Source: Gamarada debralockiae (taxonomy: Eukaryota; Ascomycota; Leotiomycetes; Helotiales; Hyphodiscaceae). Taken from it: a DNA stretch of 37,026 bases. The notes under the pieces are model-generated. The model searched no databases. It was given only the letters and a program-made list of their open reading frames with translations, and had not been told where the DNA came from. Numbering within the stretch: position 1 is the stretch's first letter; every line of letters starts with the position of its first letter. Location: positions 1 to 37,026 of the forward strand of contig NXFV01001534.1 of the NCBI GenBank assembly GCA_002803225.1, given 5' to 3'. Position numbers and translations under genes: made by a program. Below, piece after piece: positions 21,639-31,307 of this stretch.

Positions 21639-23961
21639 ATGTCTGTTCGAGGTCAGTTTCCCTTCCCTTTAGATCAATTTCCAGCTAACAATCTCCAGTC
21701 GTCGCGCGCATTCGACCCCTCCTGGACAAGGAGCTCGATAAAGATACCATTGTACGTGCAGAATGTAGTCAAGAGGGGAAACCAATGAATATTGTGCGAA
21801 TACCGAATCCCAAGAACGAATCGGAGGAGTTTAGCTTTACTTTCAATGGCGTTTATGATATGGAAACGACCCAGGAGGAATTGTTTACCAACGAAGGTAC
21901 GGTCCTCAATGCCGTTCGCAGACCATGTGCTGATATACAATAGTTGCACCGCATCTCAAATCTCTTTTTCAAGGCCTCGACGTGACGATATTTGCCTACG
22001 GAGTGACGGGAACCGGGAAGACACATACAATGCGAGGAGGGATGAAGATGTTCGACAGAGGAGTGATTCCTCGACTCCTTAGTGGGATCTATCGCAGAGG
22101 CAGGAAAGTGACGAAGGATTCTGGGGGCGAGACGTCCGTCTCCGTTTCACTGTCCTATTACGAGATCTACAACGATAAAGTCTTCGACCTCTTCGAAACA
22201 CCCGAGAACCGCTCTCTCGCCGGACTACCTCTTCGCGAAAAGGATGGGAAGACAATTGTAGTTGGGCTTTCGGAACACGCTTGCGAAGATCTTAAGGAAT
22301 TCGAAAGACTCTACATCGAGGCGAACAACAACCGCAGCACCGCAGGAACGAAACTCAACGCGCAGAGCAGCCGAAGCCACGCTATCCTTATGGTCAAGGT
22401 AACACAGACGAATGGTGACAAGACATTGACGTCTACAGCATCTGCAATCGACCTGGCTGGATCAGAAGACAACCGCCGGACGGAGAACGGGAAAGAGAGA
22501 ATGGTTGAATCTGCGAGCATCAATAAGAGTTTATTTGTGCTAAGTCAGTGCATTGATGCTATTGGGCGTGGAGATAAGAGGATTCCATACCGGGAATCGA
22601 AGATGACTCGAATCCTTAGCCTGGGCCAGAATAACGGGATTACGATTATGATTTTGAATTTGGCGCCTTTGCGATCATACCACCTGGATACTTTATCATC
22701 ATTGAATGTCAGCTCAAGAGCGAAGAGAATAGAGGTGAGGGAGATAGAAAACGAGGTCGTTTTCACGCAACCGCCGAGGAAGCCTGCGTCGATTGCTGGG
22801 AACACAATTCAACGACAACCATTACGACCACTCGCCAATACGCATAACACGCATGTAAATGCTGCCGTTCAGAAAGGTGGAGACAAACCTCTGAAAGCTT
22901 TCTCTGTCTACTCAGACAGAGGCAAGACTTCTGGACCGAGCTCGTCAGGTACAGGACCACAAACTGTTCGGAGATCGAACTCTTCAAACAAGAGACCCTC
23001 AGACACCACAACCAATGTTCGTCCAACGAAAATGGCTCGACCAAATTCCACTGTCCAAGCAGCTGCAGGATTATCAGGCGCAAAACTCGAAGAATTCATT
23101 GAGAGGAAGGTGGCCGAAGCCATAGCCAGTCGTGCAGTGAACCAACCAGCGCCATCTGCTCCCAGCGAACTCAGCGAAGCCGTTCAGCGACGCCTTGAAG
23201 CTTTGGAGCGAAAGATTGAGAGCGGCGAAGCTGAGGATGCCAGAGCAGAAGGGTTGCGATACTTGCTTATGGCGAAGCAACACAAGGAGCGAGGAGAGGA
23301 CGCTAGTGCATTGAAGATGTATGAACTGGCGTTGCCGTTCTTCCCTGGCCAGGAAAAACTTCTCAAGAAGATGGACAATTTGAGAGCGAAGATACAAGCG
23401 AAGCGAGAGGAAGCTTCGAAAGCGTCAATGCCAGTGGAAGTGGAGAGACGGAAACCTATTGCTATGGCTCCTATTGTTCAACTTCCTACAGCTGCAACAT
23501 CGTTTGAGATTCCTCAGCAAGAGCATGAAAGCAACCAACGGAAGCGGAAGACAAGCGCCGATTCAGACGATGAGTACAATGACTCAGTGATCCAGAAGGA
23601 TGACTACAAAGACGACGATAGCTTCTCCTACAAGCCCTCCAAATCCAAGAAGTCAAAATCCAAACCCGCGGCCAAATCAGCACTAAAGATATTCTCCGAC
23701 GGAGTCGACGCAGATCTTGGACCTCCAACGCCACGCACTCGGCATCTTCTCGATATCGTGAATTCCAGAGATGTGGCTATGATCAAAGGGCTCGCAGGTG
23801 TCGGAACGAAGAAAGCTAGAGATTTGGTGGAGTTTCTGGAGTTGCAGAGTGAGGAAGATGGAGGCAATATTCGAACACTGAAGGAGTTGCAGGGTGTTCC
23901 GGGACTGGGAGTCAGGACTGTGGAGAGGGCTTATGATGGGATTACTGCTTTGCTTGCTTGA
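21639..23961 (+). CDS. Kinesin with C-terminal helix-hairpin-helix region (kinesin-10/KID-like)
   Basis: This is a microtubule motor, probably nuclear or chromosomal. Exons are 21639-21651, 21699-21896 and 21944-23961, with 47-bp introns. The first exon is only 13 bases (MSVR plus one base). The product is 742 residues. The motor domain is at the N-terminus: VVARIRPLLDKEL, P-loop GVTGTGKTHTM near residues 90-100, switch I with SSRSH near 212-216, and switch II DLAGSED near 240. A Ser/Pro/Lys-rich stretch follows, then a charged helical region (about residues 365-480). The last 75 residues hold two helix-hairpin-helix-like elements (LAGVGTKKA and VPGLGVRTV). A motor plus C-terminal HhH is the arrangement of KIF22/KID (kinesin-10), which binds chromosome arms. 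The fungal role is unproven. Confidence 0.88.
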
Positions 23962-24347
23962 TGGTTATGTTTGTACAGTTTATCGTTTGGCGTTGCATTG
24001 GTGGAGTAAAGTTTCTGGGTATATGAATCACATCCGGGGTATTTGGAGTAGTGTTTGAGTCTGAGCAATGACAGTATTTTCAACTCTAGGTGAGATTCCT
24101 ACAAAGATTTTTTGCATATTCTTTATGCTATTTGAAATTATCGAGTACGGTATGTGGAAGCCAAGCTTCCCTCATTTTTCGTCTTTGCGTCCGATCAGAC
24201 TGTTCTCCCACCCTGGCGGTCAGGCCGGGGTTCGGGATTCTTCAAGCTAGACTAATATCTAGTTATTATCCCCAAGTCTTATGTCTTATTAGAAGCCTTC
24301 ATGCTTCTGTACATTCGAGACTCGGAAAGTGCATTGGTGTCTTTGCA
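23962..24347. other. Intergenic stretch after the kinesin gene
   Basis: 386 bp holding the kinesin 3' region. Nothing else is recognised. Confidence 0.45.
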
Positions 24348-24512
24348 ATGCCCATGATTGGATACATCGAGGAGTACGTCGACGAAGATGGACTTCTAGA
24401 AACAGAGCAGCTTTCGGAGCCGCTCTCGACATTCTACAAGAAGCTCGGAGAAGGGGGGAAGCCGGTCCATCAATGGACAGAGAAACTGAGAGAGGCTTTT
24501 GGGCTACTTTAG
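24348..24512 (+). CDS. Short protein-like open frame (54 aa), possibly a gene remnant
   Basis: ATG 24348 opens a 54-residue frame starting MPMIGYIEEYVDEDGLLETE and ending in WTEKLREAFGLL. The frame stays open upstream for about 86 codons without an ATG. Composition looks protein-like (acidic, amphipathic), unlike the neighbouring sequence. It could be a terminal exon of a decayed gene or a real micro-protein. I do not recognise the family. Confidence 0.25.
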   Translation: MPMIGYIEEYVDEDGLLETEQLSEPLSTFYKKLGEGGKPVHQWTEKLREAFGLL

Positions 24513-25917
24513 AATTCCGGATCGGAGGCAGAAACTGCTCCTTGAGTAGTGAGCTGAGCTAGTGGAATATTCAGAGTGTATTCGAGTAATTTCTCCACAT
24601 TACAAGTCAACCTCCCAATTTCGATTGTATACCATGCTCACCCTGTTATCCCCATGGCATCATGAGTGAAATATCTGTATTGCTGTTCCATATACAAGGT
24701 CCCGCATTCATAATCCAGGTGAATGTCGGAGAGGTTTCGAATTTGTCATATAACTTTGGAATGAACGTTTTAGCCAGCTGATTTGTAGTAAATTTTCATC
24801 AAGTGAGATGCCTGATGCAAGTCTCCAAGATAATTCAATAATTGGACTGGTTATTTGCATTGACTATACAAATTACTGTTACTTCCTTCAAGATGAAAAA
24901 CCATTAATTCATTTCTGCAGGTCGAAATCTGTCAAAGGCCGAAGACCCACTCTGAACGGCCTTCAGCATTATTTTGGCAAAAACTAGCACTGTGCGTTAG
25001 ATTTGGGAGGTTGGAGCAGTCCAAATACTACTACATACCTAAGTACGTTCTGGGAGTATTTGGAAGCCTGCTTAGAGCTGGCTTGTAGAGAGTGCTGCCT
25101 ATTTGCCATCCAACGTACACCGGGACAAGGTATTAATCACCCCACTTCTACCAACCATCAGGGCCATTAATTATTGCGGGACACACGTAGCCCCAACCTA
25201 CTTACTCCTCATCCACTTACTCCTCATCCACTTACTCCTCATCCACTTACTCCTCATCCACTTACTCCTCGACAATGTCCATTGTTACCACGGACGTCGA
25301 GTTCATTTTATGGACGGAGGCCCAAAGAAACCTGGAATGGTCAACAACGAAATTCTGGGTACACAAGCTCCAAAAGTGTTCCCTGCAGCACCATAGATAT
25401 ATACCTCCGTGTTCGTGAATTTGTAGCCATGTGCCGGATAGTCGAAAGGGGAACGTGGTAATCGGAGGTTTTGGGGACGCATTTCCAATTACTGTGGACT
25501 ATCAGTTGGAACAAGTTATTAATTCAGTGGCCATACCAGCTGCAACCCTCTGGTATCCTTGAATAGAATCCCCATATCCACACGGCTCTGTAGATTGTCG
25601 ACAAATAACACAAGAAGCCTCCCTGAGTCGTACGTGGTAGGACATTGGGTAATGAAGACTATAAGGTGAATGCTGTGATGGAACAGAAGGACGTAACCTA
25701 GTAGAACACGAGTCGGAATTACTTCGGGATGAGTCCAGCTATGACAGTTGCACTATTTGGGAACTTCATGGAAAGAACTTGCGCAGGAGGACGATTTGTA
25801 CGCGGAGGGCTGCAAGAAAGCTTCCGAAATAGATGAGTGCGTAACTACGCGTCGTTCGCGTTCCACTCCCTTTGCATGCGGTCCCTTAGTGATAACCACC
25901 AACGCCCTTGCATAAAT
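24513..25917. other. Gene-poor stretch with a 15-bp tandem repeat
   Basis: About 1.4 kb without a supported gene. The sequence is moderately AT-rich. The only structure I see is the tandem repeat at 25201-25270, listed separately. Confidence 0.5.
25201..25270. repeat. Tandem repeat, 15-bp unit, four perfect copies plus a partial
   Basis: The unit CTTACTCCTCATCCA is repeated four times without error from 25201 to 25260, followed by a 10-base partial copy. The period is a multiple of three, so it appears as a repeated peptide in open frames there, but no gene is supported. Perfect copies suggest recent expansion. Confidence 0.97.
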
Positions 25918-26699
25918 ATGGTATATCATGAATCTCACTATGCGAAGGGGAGTTATAAAGAGGGAAAGTGGTACTGTGACTGTGGCGAGGTAACGGTCCT
26001 GTTGACATCGGAGAAACCTAATGAATACCGTGGGACAAAATGTATGTTGGCCTATGACTTATTTTTACACTGGCATGCCAACTTTGATAGACTGGAAGTG
26101 TCCGCAGCCCAAAAATAGATGCAGTTTCCACCTCTGGCAAGAAGATGAGAGGAAAGCGAAAGCCGACAAGTGCCCCTTGCCTCGAACTCCCACCAAGCTA
26201 GACATGCGTTCATCCATGCAAGAGACGCCAGCACAGTCGAACAGGAAGAGGGCGGCAAAGGACATCACAAATAGTGATGCCAATGAAGATACATATAATC
26301 AGAACCGAGTTGGTAATGATGGCCCCCCAAGCCAATATCTAGTTAGGCGAATAATTAACACAACTTTCAGAACCTTCGGCAAAAGCCATACGGAGGTCCA
26401 TTTTTTCAACGCCTGGCCAGCAATCGACCGAGAAGCAAAAGGGTGTCAATACGTCGCTACCTACCCCTGAATCGCGACCTCACATCCTCACGGACAAAAT
26501 TGGAGCTTCTCAATTGGATTTACTCCAATCACCCGACACGTCTCCCACTCCAGTTAGATCCAAGGACGCCAGTTTAAGGTCAGATGAATACCCAGATGTC
26601 TTTACGTCTATCCTAGAGCTGCTCCGCACTAAAGGAATTGAGCTCGACCGCTCCACTCGAGAGGAATTACATTGTCTTACCACCTCGAAGGAATATTGA
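25918..26699 (+). CDS. GRF-type zinc-finger protein, probably truncated (224 aa)
   Basis: GRF zinc fingers bind single-stranded nucleic acid in DNA repair and RNA proteins. Exons are 25918-26041, 26091-26312 and 26371-26699, with introns of 49 bp (GTATGT...GATAG) and 58 bp (GTAATG...TTCAG). Phase is kept at both junctions. The finger is C20-x-C22-x22-C45-x6-C52: WYCDCGEVTVLLTSEKPNEYRGTK, broken by intron 1, then KCPQPKNRCSFHLWQEDE. A Ser/Pro/Lys-rich linker follows, then a helical element (DEYPDVFTSILELLRTKGIE). The frame stops 43 bases before a minisatellite begins. As I recall the fungal family, a further coiled-coil region follows, so the C-terminus looks lost. Expression is uncertain. Confidence 0.65.
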
Positions 26700-26741
26700 G
26701 ATACTGGATAAGTTTAGAGACTTGATTAATATTCATTAGCT

Positions 26742-26974
26742 GGGATGGTATTTCATTGGGAAGGACGACATTTCATTAGGTTGGATGACATTTCATTGGG
26801 AGGGACGACATTTCATTGGGTTGGATGACATTTCATTGGGAGGACAACATTTTATTGGGTTGGATGACATTTCATTGGGAGGGACGACATTTCATTGGGT
26901 TGGATGACATTTCATTGGGGGGACGACATTTCATTGGGGGAACGACATTTCATTGGGAAAGATGATAAATGATT
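26742..26974. repeat. Minisatellite with 20-bp unit, about 12 copies in an alternating pattern
   Basis: Twelve tandem units of 16-20 bp share the core GACATTTCATTGGG. Two variants alternate over most of the array: GGGAGGGACGACATTTCATT and GGGTTGGATGACATTTCATT, giving a 40-bp higher-order period. The first unit lacks four bases and the last is degenerate. Three inner units have 19 bp. Confidence 0.96.
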
Positions 26975-27162
26975 ACGCGTCTTACAAAATTGCTTTAAGA
27001 CTTATATTGCTATTCTGAGTGCTAACCAAAAGAAATCTTACCCAAACCACTCTATCTCTTATCTGAAGGAGAAAGAGGTAATTACTGTTGCGATCAATGC
27101 CATTATTTTCAATAGCACTAGGTTTGCTAGGAGTAGTCTTTACTATGTACTTTACTACTATT

Positions 27163-27215
27163 TGGGAGCATTTTAAGCCCCGCCACCCACCTGACGGGCA
27201 CTTACATAGGAGTAT
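27163..27215. repeat. Imperfect direct repeat, copy A
   Basis: The sequence TGGGAGCATTTTA, two variable bases and CCCCGCCACCCACC is followed by a diverged CACTTnnnnnnGGAGTA end. The same order of blocks recurs at 27302-27354. This copy ends in CACTTACATAGGAGTA. Confidence 0.8.
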
Positions 27216-27301
27216 CTGTCGCATGCACAAGTACTGTAGCATATGAGGGGAGAAGAGAATGCACTTGGAGAATTTTAGTATAGGAGTATGGAGGCACAGT
27301 C

Positions 27302-27354
27302 TGGGAGCATTTTACACCCCGCCACCCACCCGATGAACACTTGTACTTGGAGTA
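27302..27354. repeat. Imperfect direct repeat, copy B
   Basis: Second copy of the repeat at 27163-27215, about 139 bp away start to start and in the same orientation. The GC-rich core CCCCGCCACCCACC is identical in both, while the flanks differ at several positions. Confidence 0.8.
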
Positions 27355-27655
27355 CTTAAAGCACTTGGGGCCAGGAGCGTAAGGCCTTTGGCAGCGTACC
27401 CCTATACAGGCCCAATCGTACCCAAAACCGCACCCAAATCGTACGAAAATCCTAGAACGAGAGAATAGGACCGAAACTCAAATATAAGGCTACATGACCA
27501 GGGGTTATGAGTTCGCCGTCAAATATATAATACTTTTACTAAAAACCTAGCGTTTTCCCATAAGGCTCTTGGGGTAGCAGGAATGGTATATAGAGGTGTT
27601 TTGGGTCTGTTCTATCCCGCTTTAAAATATATCTTCACTCTCTAATACGAAGCAC

Positions 27656-27705
27656 TCTGTACCGTGTACTGTGCGCTGTACGCTGTACACTGTGTACTGT
27701 ATACT
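27656..27705. repeat. Degenerate CTGTAC/GTGTACTG tract
   Basis: A stretch of about 50 bases is built from variants of CTGTAC and TGTACTG (CTGTACCGTGTACTGTGCGC and onward). The units are irregular, so this is an old or slippage-prone simple-sequence tract. GTAC is its own complement, so parts can pair with each other. Confidence 0.75.
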
Positions 27706-28609
27706 TAGCACTTAGTATAATAAACACAGTTTCAGCTTTTGGATCCAAACATTTGCTAATCGGCCCAAAACACGACCGTATACAGTATAGGCGCGGAAAA
27801 GTAGACCTAAAGGTAGGGCACATAGGAGGGGAAGATTAATCATGTTACCTTGTTCACTAAAGGTTGCTCTGCTTTAAGGTAGCAGATTTAACTTAGAATT
27901 TCGAGAATTGTTATAAATTACTAAAAAACGTATTTTAGAGGGACTTGTTTTAGATGATCTCAATGCCTAAAGAACAGTACATCTACAGGCTTTATCCTAC
28001 AACGCCTCCCTATAGTCTATATTTCAACCTACAACCATGGTTTTAGCGCTATGCCACAGCCTAAAGATCAAGTTGTCTAGGGAGAGTTTACGCAAACTAC
28101 AGCAGCCGGCGAGAAAGACAAAAAGAAGGCCATCTGAGTAAGAGAGGAGGTGTTAACTAATCACTTTACACTTGTATCATAATATATTGGAGTTTCTAGA
28201 GTTTATGCTAGGGGCTATGCTTAGAGGGACCCTAAGATTATACACCTCTTCGTGTTTTAGTGTAGATTTAGGGGTAGGAAGTTTAGACGTAATTTAGGTA
28301 ATTTTAGATTCTGCAACCCGACTCTGCTTCCAGAACCTCCTTTCTTCTACATATTATCCACACAAATCAATATTCCTCTATTTTAAAGCTGCTTTTCGCT
28401 CTATCTGATAAAATCCAACGGCAAAACTAGGGAGTCTATAGGTTGCTGCGCGGGATGACTAAGACCTGACGTATTCCACATTTGATCTTGCCATTCCAGT
28501 AGGCAAGGTGGTTAGCGACGCCTCAGCAAGGGACGGACGACAGCCCCCAAAAGAGGCTTCTCGGCAACCATTGAGCATTAATCATTCTTGTCATCATCTT
28601 CCACTCGCA

Positions 28610-29449
28610 ATGGCGGTTCAGATCCTCTCAGACTTGCATTTGGAGACTCCAAAAGCCTACGATGTCTTCAACATTATGCCTAAGGCACCTTTCCTAGCAC
28701 TACTTGGCGACATCGGCAACGTCGCGTCACACAAGGACGATTGCCTCGCCTTTCTAACTCGACAGCTCAACCAATTCCGCGCTGTACTCTTTATCCTGGG
28801 GAATCATGAAGCTTACCATTCAAGTTGGCCGGAAACTCTCGACATTCTTCGTGCTTTTGAAAAGGACATTCGCAACGATGCCTCGCTTGGGGACTTTGTC
28901 CTGCTCGATCGTGCAGTCTATCGAATTCCAGACACCAACGTCGCCATTCTTGGATGCAGTCTCTTCTCTTCCATCTCGGCTGAAAGCCATATGGCAGTCA
29001 GTCATGGGCTCAATGATTTCTTCGTCATTAACGACTGGGATGTGGACTCGCACAACGAAGCGCATAGGCGGGATATTGCCTGGCTCAACACACAGGTTGC
29101 TGAGCTTGAGCAGTCTGATGTGCGTATCATGATATTTACACATTGGAGTCCATCGAAGGATGCCCGTGCGATTGATCCAAGGTATGCTACTAGTTCGATC
29201 ACGAGCGCCTTTTCAACCGACTTGTCTGAGGAGAAATGCTTCAAAAGTGAAAAGGTCAAAATATGGGCATTTGGGCATACGCACTACAATTGTGACTTTA
29301 TAGTTGAGCGGAAAGACGGTGCTGGATCATTAAGGCTACTTGCCAACCAGAGGGGGTATTACTTTGCCCAGGCTGACGGATATGACGGAGGGAAGACGGT
29401 CGATATATTAGCGACAGTGTCTGATCCCACAAATATTTTGTATCCATAA
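28610..29449 (+). CDS. Calcineurin-like metallophosphoesterase (279 aa)
   Basis: This is an intact single-exon hydrolase of the calcineurin-like family, with a dinuclear metal site. Conserved motifs appear in order: SDLHLE (D8, H10), LLGDIGN (D34), LGNHEAYH (N65, H66), FTHWSP (H178) and AFGHTHYNCD (H223, H225). All metal ligands are present. Length and motif spacing fit the single-domain fungal phosphoesterases of unknown substrate. There is no signal peptide, so it is probably cytosolic. The frame extends upstream to a GTG at 28508, but ATG 28610 directly precedes the first strand and metal motif. The gene sits alone in a repeat-rich region, yet its frame is undamaged and GC-richer than its flanks. 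This suggests selection or recent arrival. Confidence 0.9.
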   Translation: MAVQILSDLHLETPKAYDVFNIMPKAPFLALLGDIGNVASHKDDCLAFLTRQLNQFRAVLFILGNHEAYHSSWPETLDILRAFEKDIRNDASLGDFVLLDRAVYRIPDTNVAILGCSLFSSISAESHMAVSHGLNDFFVINDWDVDSHNEAHRRDIAWLNTQVAELEQSDVRIMIFTHWSPSKDARAIDPRYATSSITSAFSTDLSEEKCFKSEKVKIWAFGHTHYNCDFIVERKDGAGSLRLLANQRGYYFAQADGYDGGKTVDILATVSDPTNILYP

Positions 29450-30900
29450 AGGCCACGCAATGAGAATTCCCTGCCTTGTGGTGCAAAGAAATTGCATCTG
29501 GCTGTGTGAAGGCCACTAGGGACGCTGGTCGCTGTGAACTGCACCGAAAAGGCATGACAGAAGCAGAATCGACTCACCATAGAAATGCGTGACTACATTG
29601 GTCGGAGTTTCCATCGAAAATTTTGCTGGAGATCAGGAAAAAGCCCTTACTGGTCCCATCGCGCTAAGACACAAGCATAGTTTTTCTTTTTTCCTAGCTG
29701 GAGGTCCCTTTTCACCTTTTTCCCCTTGAAAATTTCTGATTTGATGCCAGAGCCTTTGTCGATAGATCGTGCGAAGAACTCCTCCGGTGACTCCCTTTTT
29801 GGCATTATGGATACTAAAGTGGTAACTTGCACGGACTAATAGATAGGAGACAATTAATAAAACGAATTATGATAGAGAAATTTAGGAAGTCGATCGAACG
29901 ATAAGATTAAAGAAGGGAGATATTTAGGTTATAATAAGTATGGAGCAGGAAGGAATATATAAATAGAAGAGTAGTACTCTTCTTAAGGGCATCCATGTTG
30001 ACCTACCTACCTTACACTATAGACAAAGTACCAGGTATATTTTTGGAAAGTGTTCATTTTGGGACCCCAGGAACATGCTTGGGCTCCTTGAGCATTGTCG
30101 TCAAAACTTACCAAAAATGATATGAGAAAACGGAGGTGAGATCAAGTGTAATTGTTAAAGAGCGAGAAGGTAAAACACATGACGATTTGATAGATCTTGC
30201 TCAGGATGCTCTGGGTGCTCAGGTAAGTTGCTCAGATTGCTCATGCGACTCAGGCGAGTTGACTGAGCTGATTATCGCCTAAGCAATAGTGACAAGCTTA
30301 CTAACCGAATGTGAAGCACAAGAGAGAAAGAGTTGGTTGATATACTATAAAAGACAACTCTGGCCAAACTTCCCCAAAGACAGCTTCTACGAGTAGTAAA
30401 AATGCATAATAAATTGACAATGACAACGAGAACATGATAACAAGAACATCAAATTCAGCATTTGTAAATGTTGGTAGCTCATCATCTGCAGTTGGGAAAA
30501 AAATGATCTCTATCGAGAGGGGCGATACTTGCTCAACCCTCCCCGTACCATCGAAATTCCAACCACTGACGGCCACGAATATATTACGGTGTATCTATCT
30601 TGCGCACGGCGTAGGTTCAGAGCTGCCACGTGGCTTTCCCGTTGACAGGATCACGCCAAGGATGCACGAGAAAGCTTCATAGACTCAGCAAGGATTTCAC
30701 AATGTGATAGAGAATGCGTCATTAGATTTCACTATATTAAGTCTAAAGTCCTAGGCATGGCTACATCGACTTGGTTCCTTTTATTTCAATCAGAAAGGGT
30801 TCTCACTTTTCTTGATTAAACTTCAAAGTAAGGGTTCTAATATGACATCCAAAATTCTCCAACTAGAGTTCAACTTTCAAGGCTCACACAATATACCACA
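29450..30900. other. AT-rich stretch with one recombinase-like relic
   Basis: About 1.45 kb without an intact gene. The part from 29830 to 30180 is AT-rich. A short relic at 29647-29805 is listed separately. An open frame at 30301-30576 (minus) is hydrophobic but has no ATG start or family resemblance. Confidence 0.5.
29647..29805 (-). pseudogene. N-terminal fragment resembling DUF3435-type tyrosine recombinase genes
   Basis: ATG 29805 opens a 52-residue frame: MPKRESPEEFFARSIDKG, later GIKSEIFKGKKVKR and finally KKNYACVLARWDQ, then a stop. The lysine-rich start followed by an NYAxVLxxWD block resembles, from memory, the N-terminus of fungal DUF3435 proteins. That family includes the recombinases of Starship elements. 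Nothing of the catalytic core is present downstream, where the phosphoesterase gene lies in the opposite orientation. If the resemblance holds, this is a short remnant. An alternative is a chance open frame. Confidence 0.35.
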
Positions 30901-31307
30901 ATGGATCACGTACGAAGACTTCTCTTCTGCTTTCTTGTCCTCTTGAGCCAGTGCAATGATCACTTTCTCCTCCTCAATTACTGTCTAATGTCGGTGAGTG
31001 ACTTTCTAAGCCTGTCTGGCTGTGGACCTCAACTAACTTCTCCAAGCTTCGAGGACAACCCTGAAGGCACCGTTCCTTGTGGTGGCTTCACGCTAGATTT
31101 TCTGCTGGAATGTCGGTATTGGCGGCAGTGCCGTTGCTTGTCAGTCCTCTCCGTGGAAATCCGATTGCTGCTAACATTTCGGAGAGTGACTCCTATCCAC
31201 CCGCAGCAACGTGGCCCCTCCGTACGACTCTGGACCAAACGGCATTGAGCAATTGGACGGTTCTGCTATCCGTAATTCAGCAAGGTATCATTGTACGAGC
31301 TCCGTAG
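30901..31307 (+). pseudogene. Broken gene resembling secreted BIM1-like copper proteins
   Basis: ATG 30901 opens a signal-peptide-like start (MDHVRRLLFCFLVLLSQC) followed by NDHFLLLNY. The mature family starts with a His followed by a hydrophobic segment and NYP. The block FEDNPEGTVPCGGF, with the family's PCGG motif, follows in the same frame. Further on, TWPLRTTLDQTALSNWTVLL lies in another frame and matches the family's TWLFRATLD..A..NWT region as I recall it. A candidate intron (GTGAGT...CCAAG, 53 bp) does not keep the frame. The C-terminal half is missing: the frame ends at a TAG after IIVRAP. I read this as a frameshifted, truncated copy. The family assignment is from memory. Confidence 0.4.

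Larger units (their letters stand above)
26975..28609. other. AT-rich gene-free block with degenerate repeats
   Basis: About 1.6 kb that is visibly AT-rich, especially 27500-28400, with many TA dinucleotides and stops in all frames. It contains an imperfect direct repeat (27163-27215 and 27302-27354) and a TGTAC-rich tract. This is the look of transposon remains decayed by repeat-induced point mutation, but no element can be named. Confidence 0.5.

Noticed and set aside
24201..24250. Sequence resembling a tRNA T-arm (GGCCGGGGTTCGGGATTC)
   Set aside because: No matching acceptor stem, D-arm or anticodon arm could be found around it.
27500..28500. CRISPR-like or regularly spaced repeats
   Set aside because: The repeats here are irregular and degenerate without constant spacers, and the genome is fungal.
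30301..30576. Hydrophobic open frame on the minus strand, considered as a membrane peptide
   Set aside because: It starts with GTG, has no ATG, and lies in AT-rich sequence where hydrophobic frames arise by chance.
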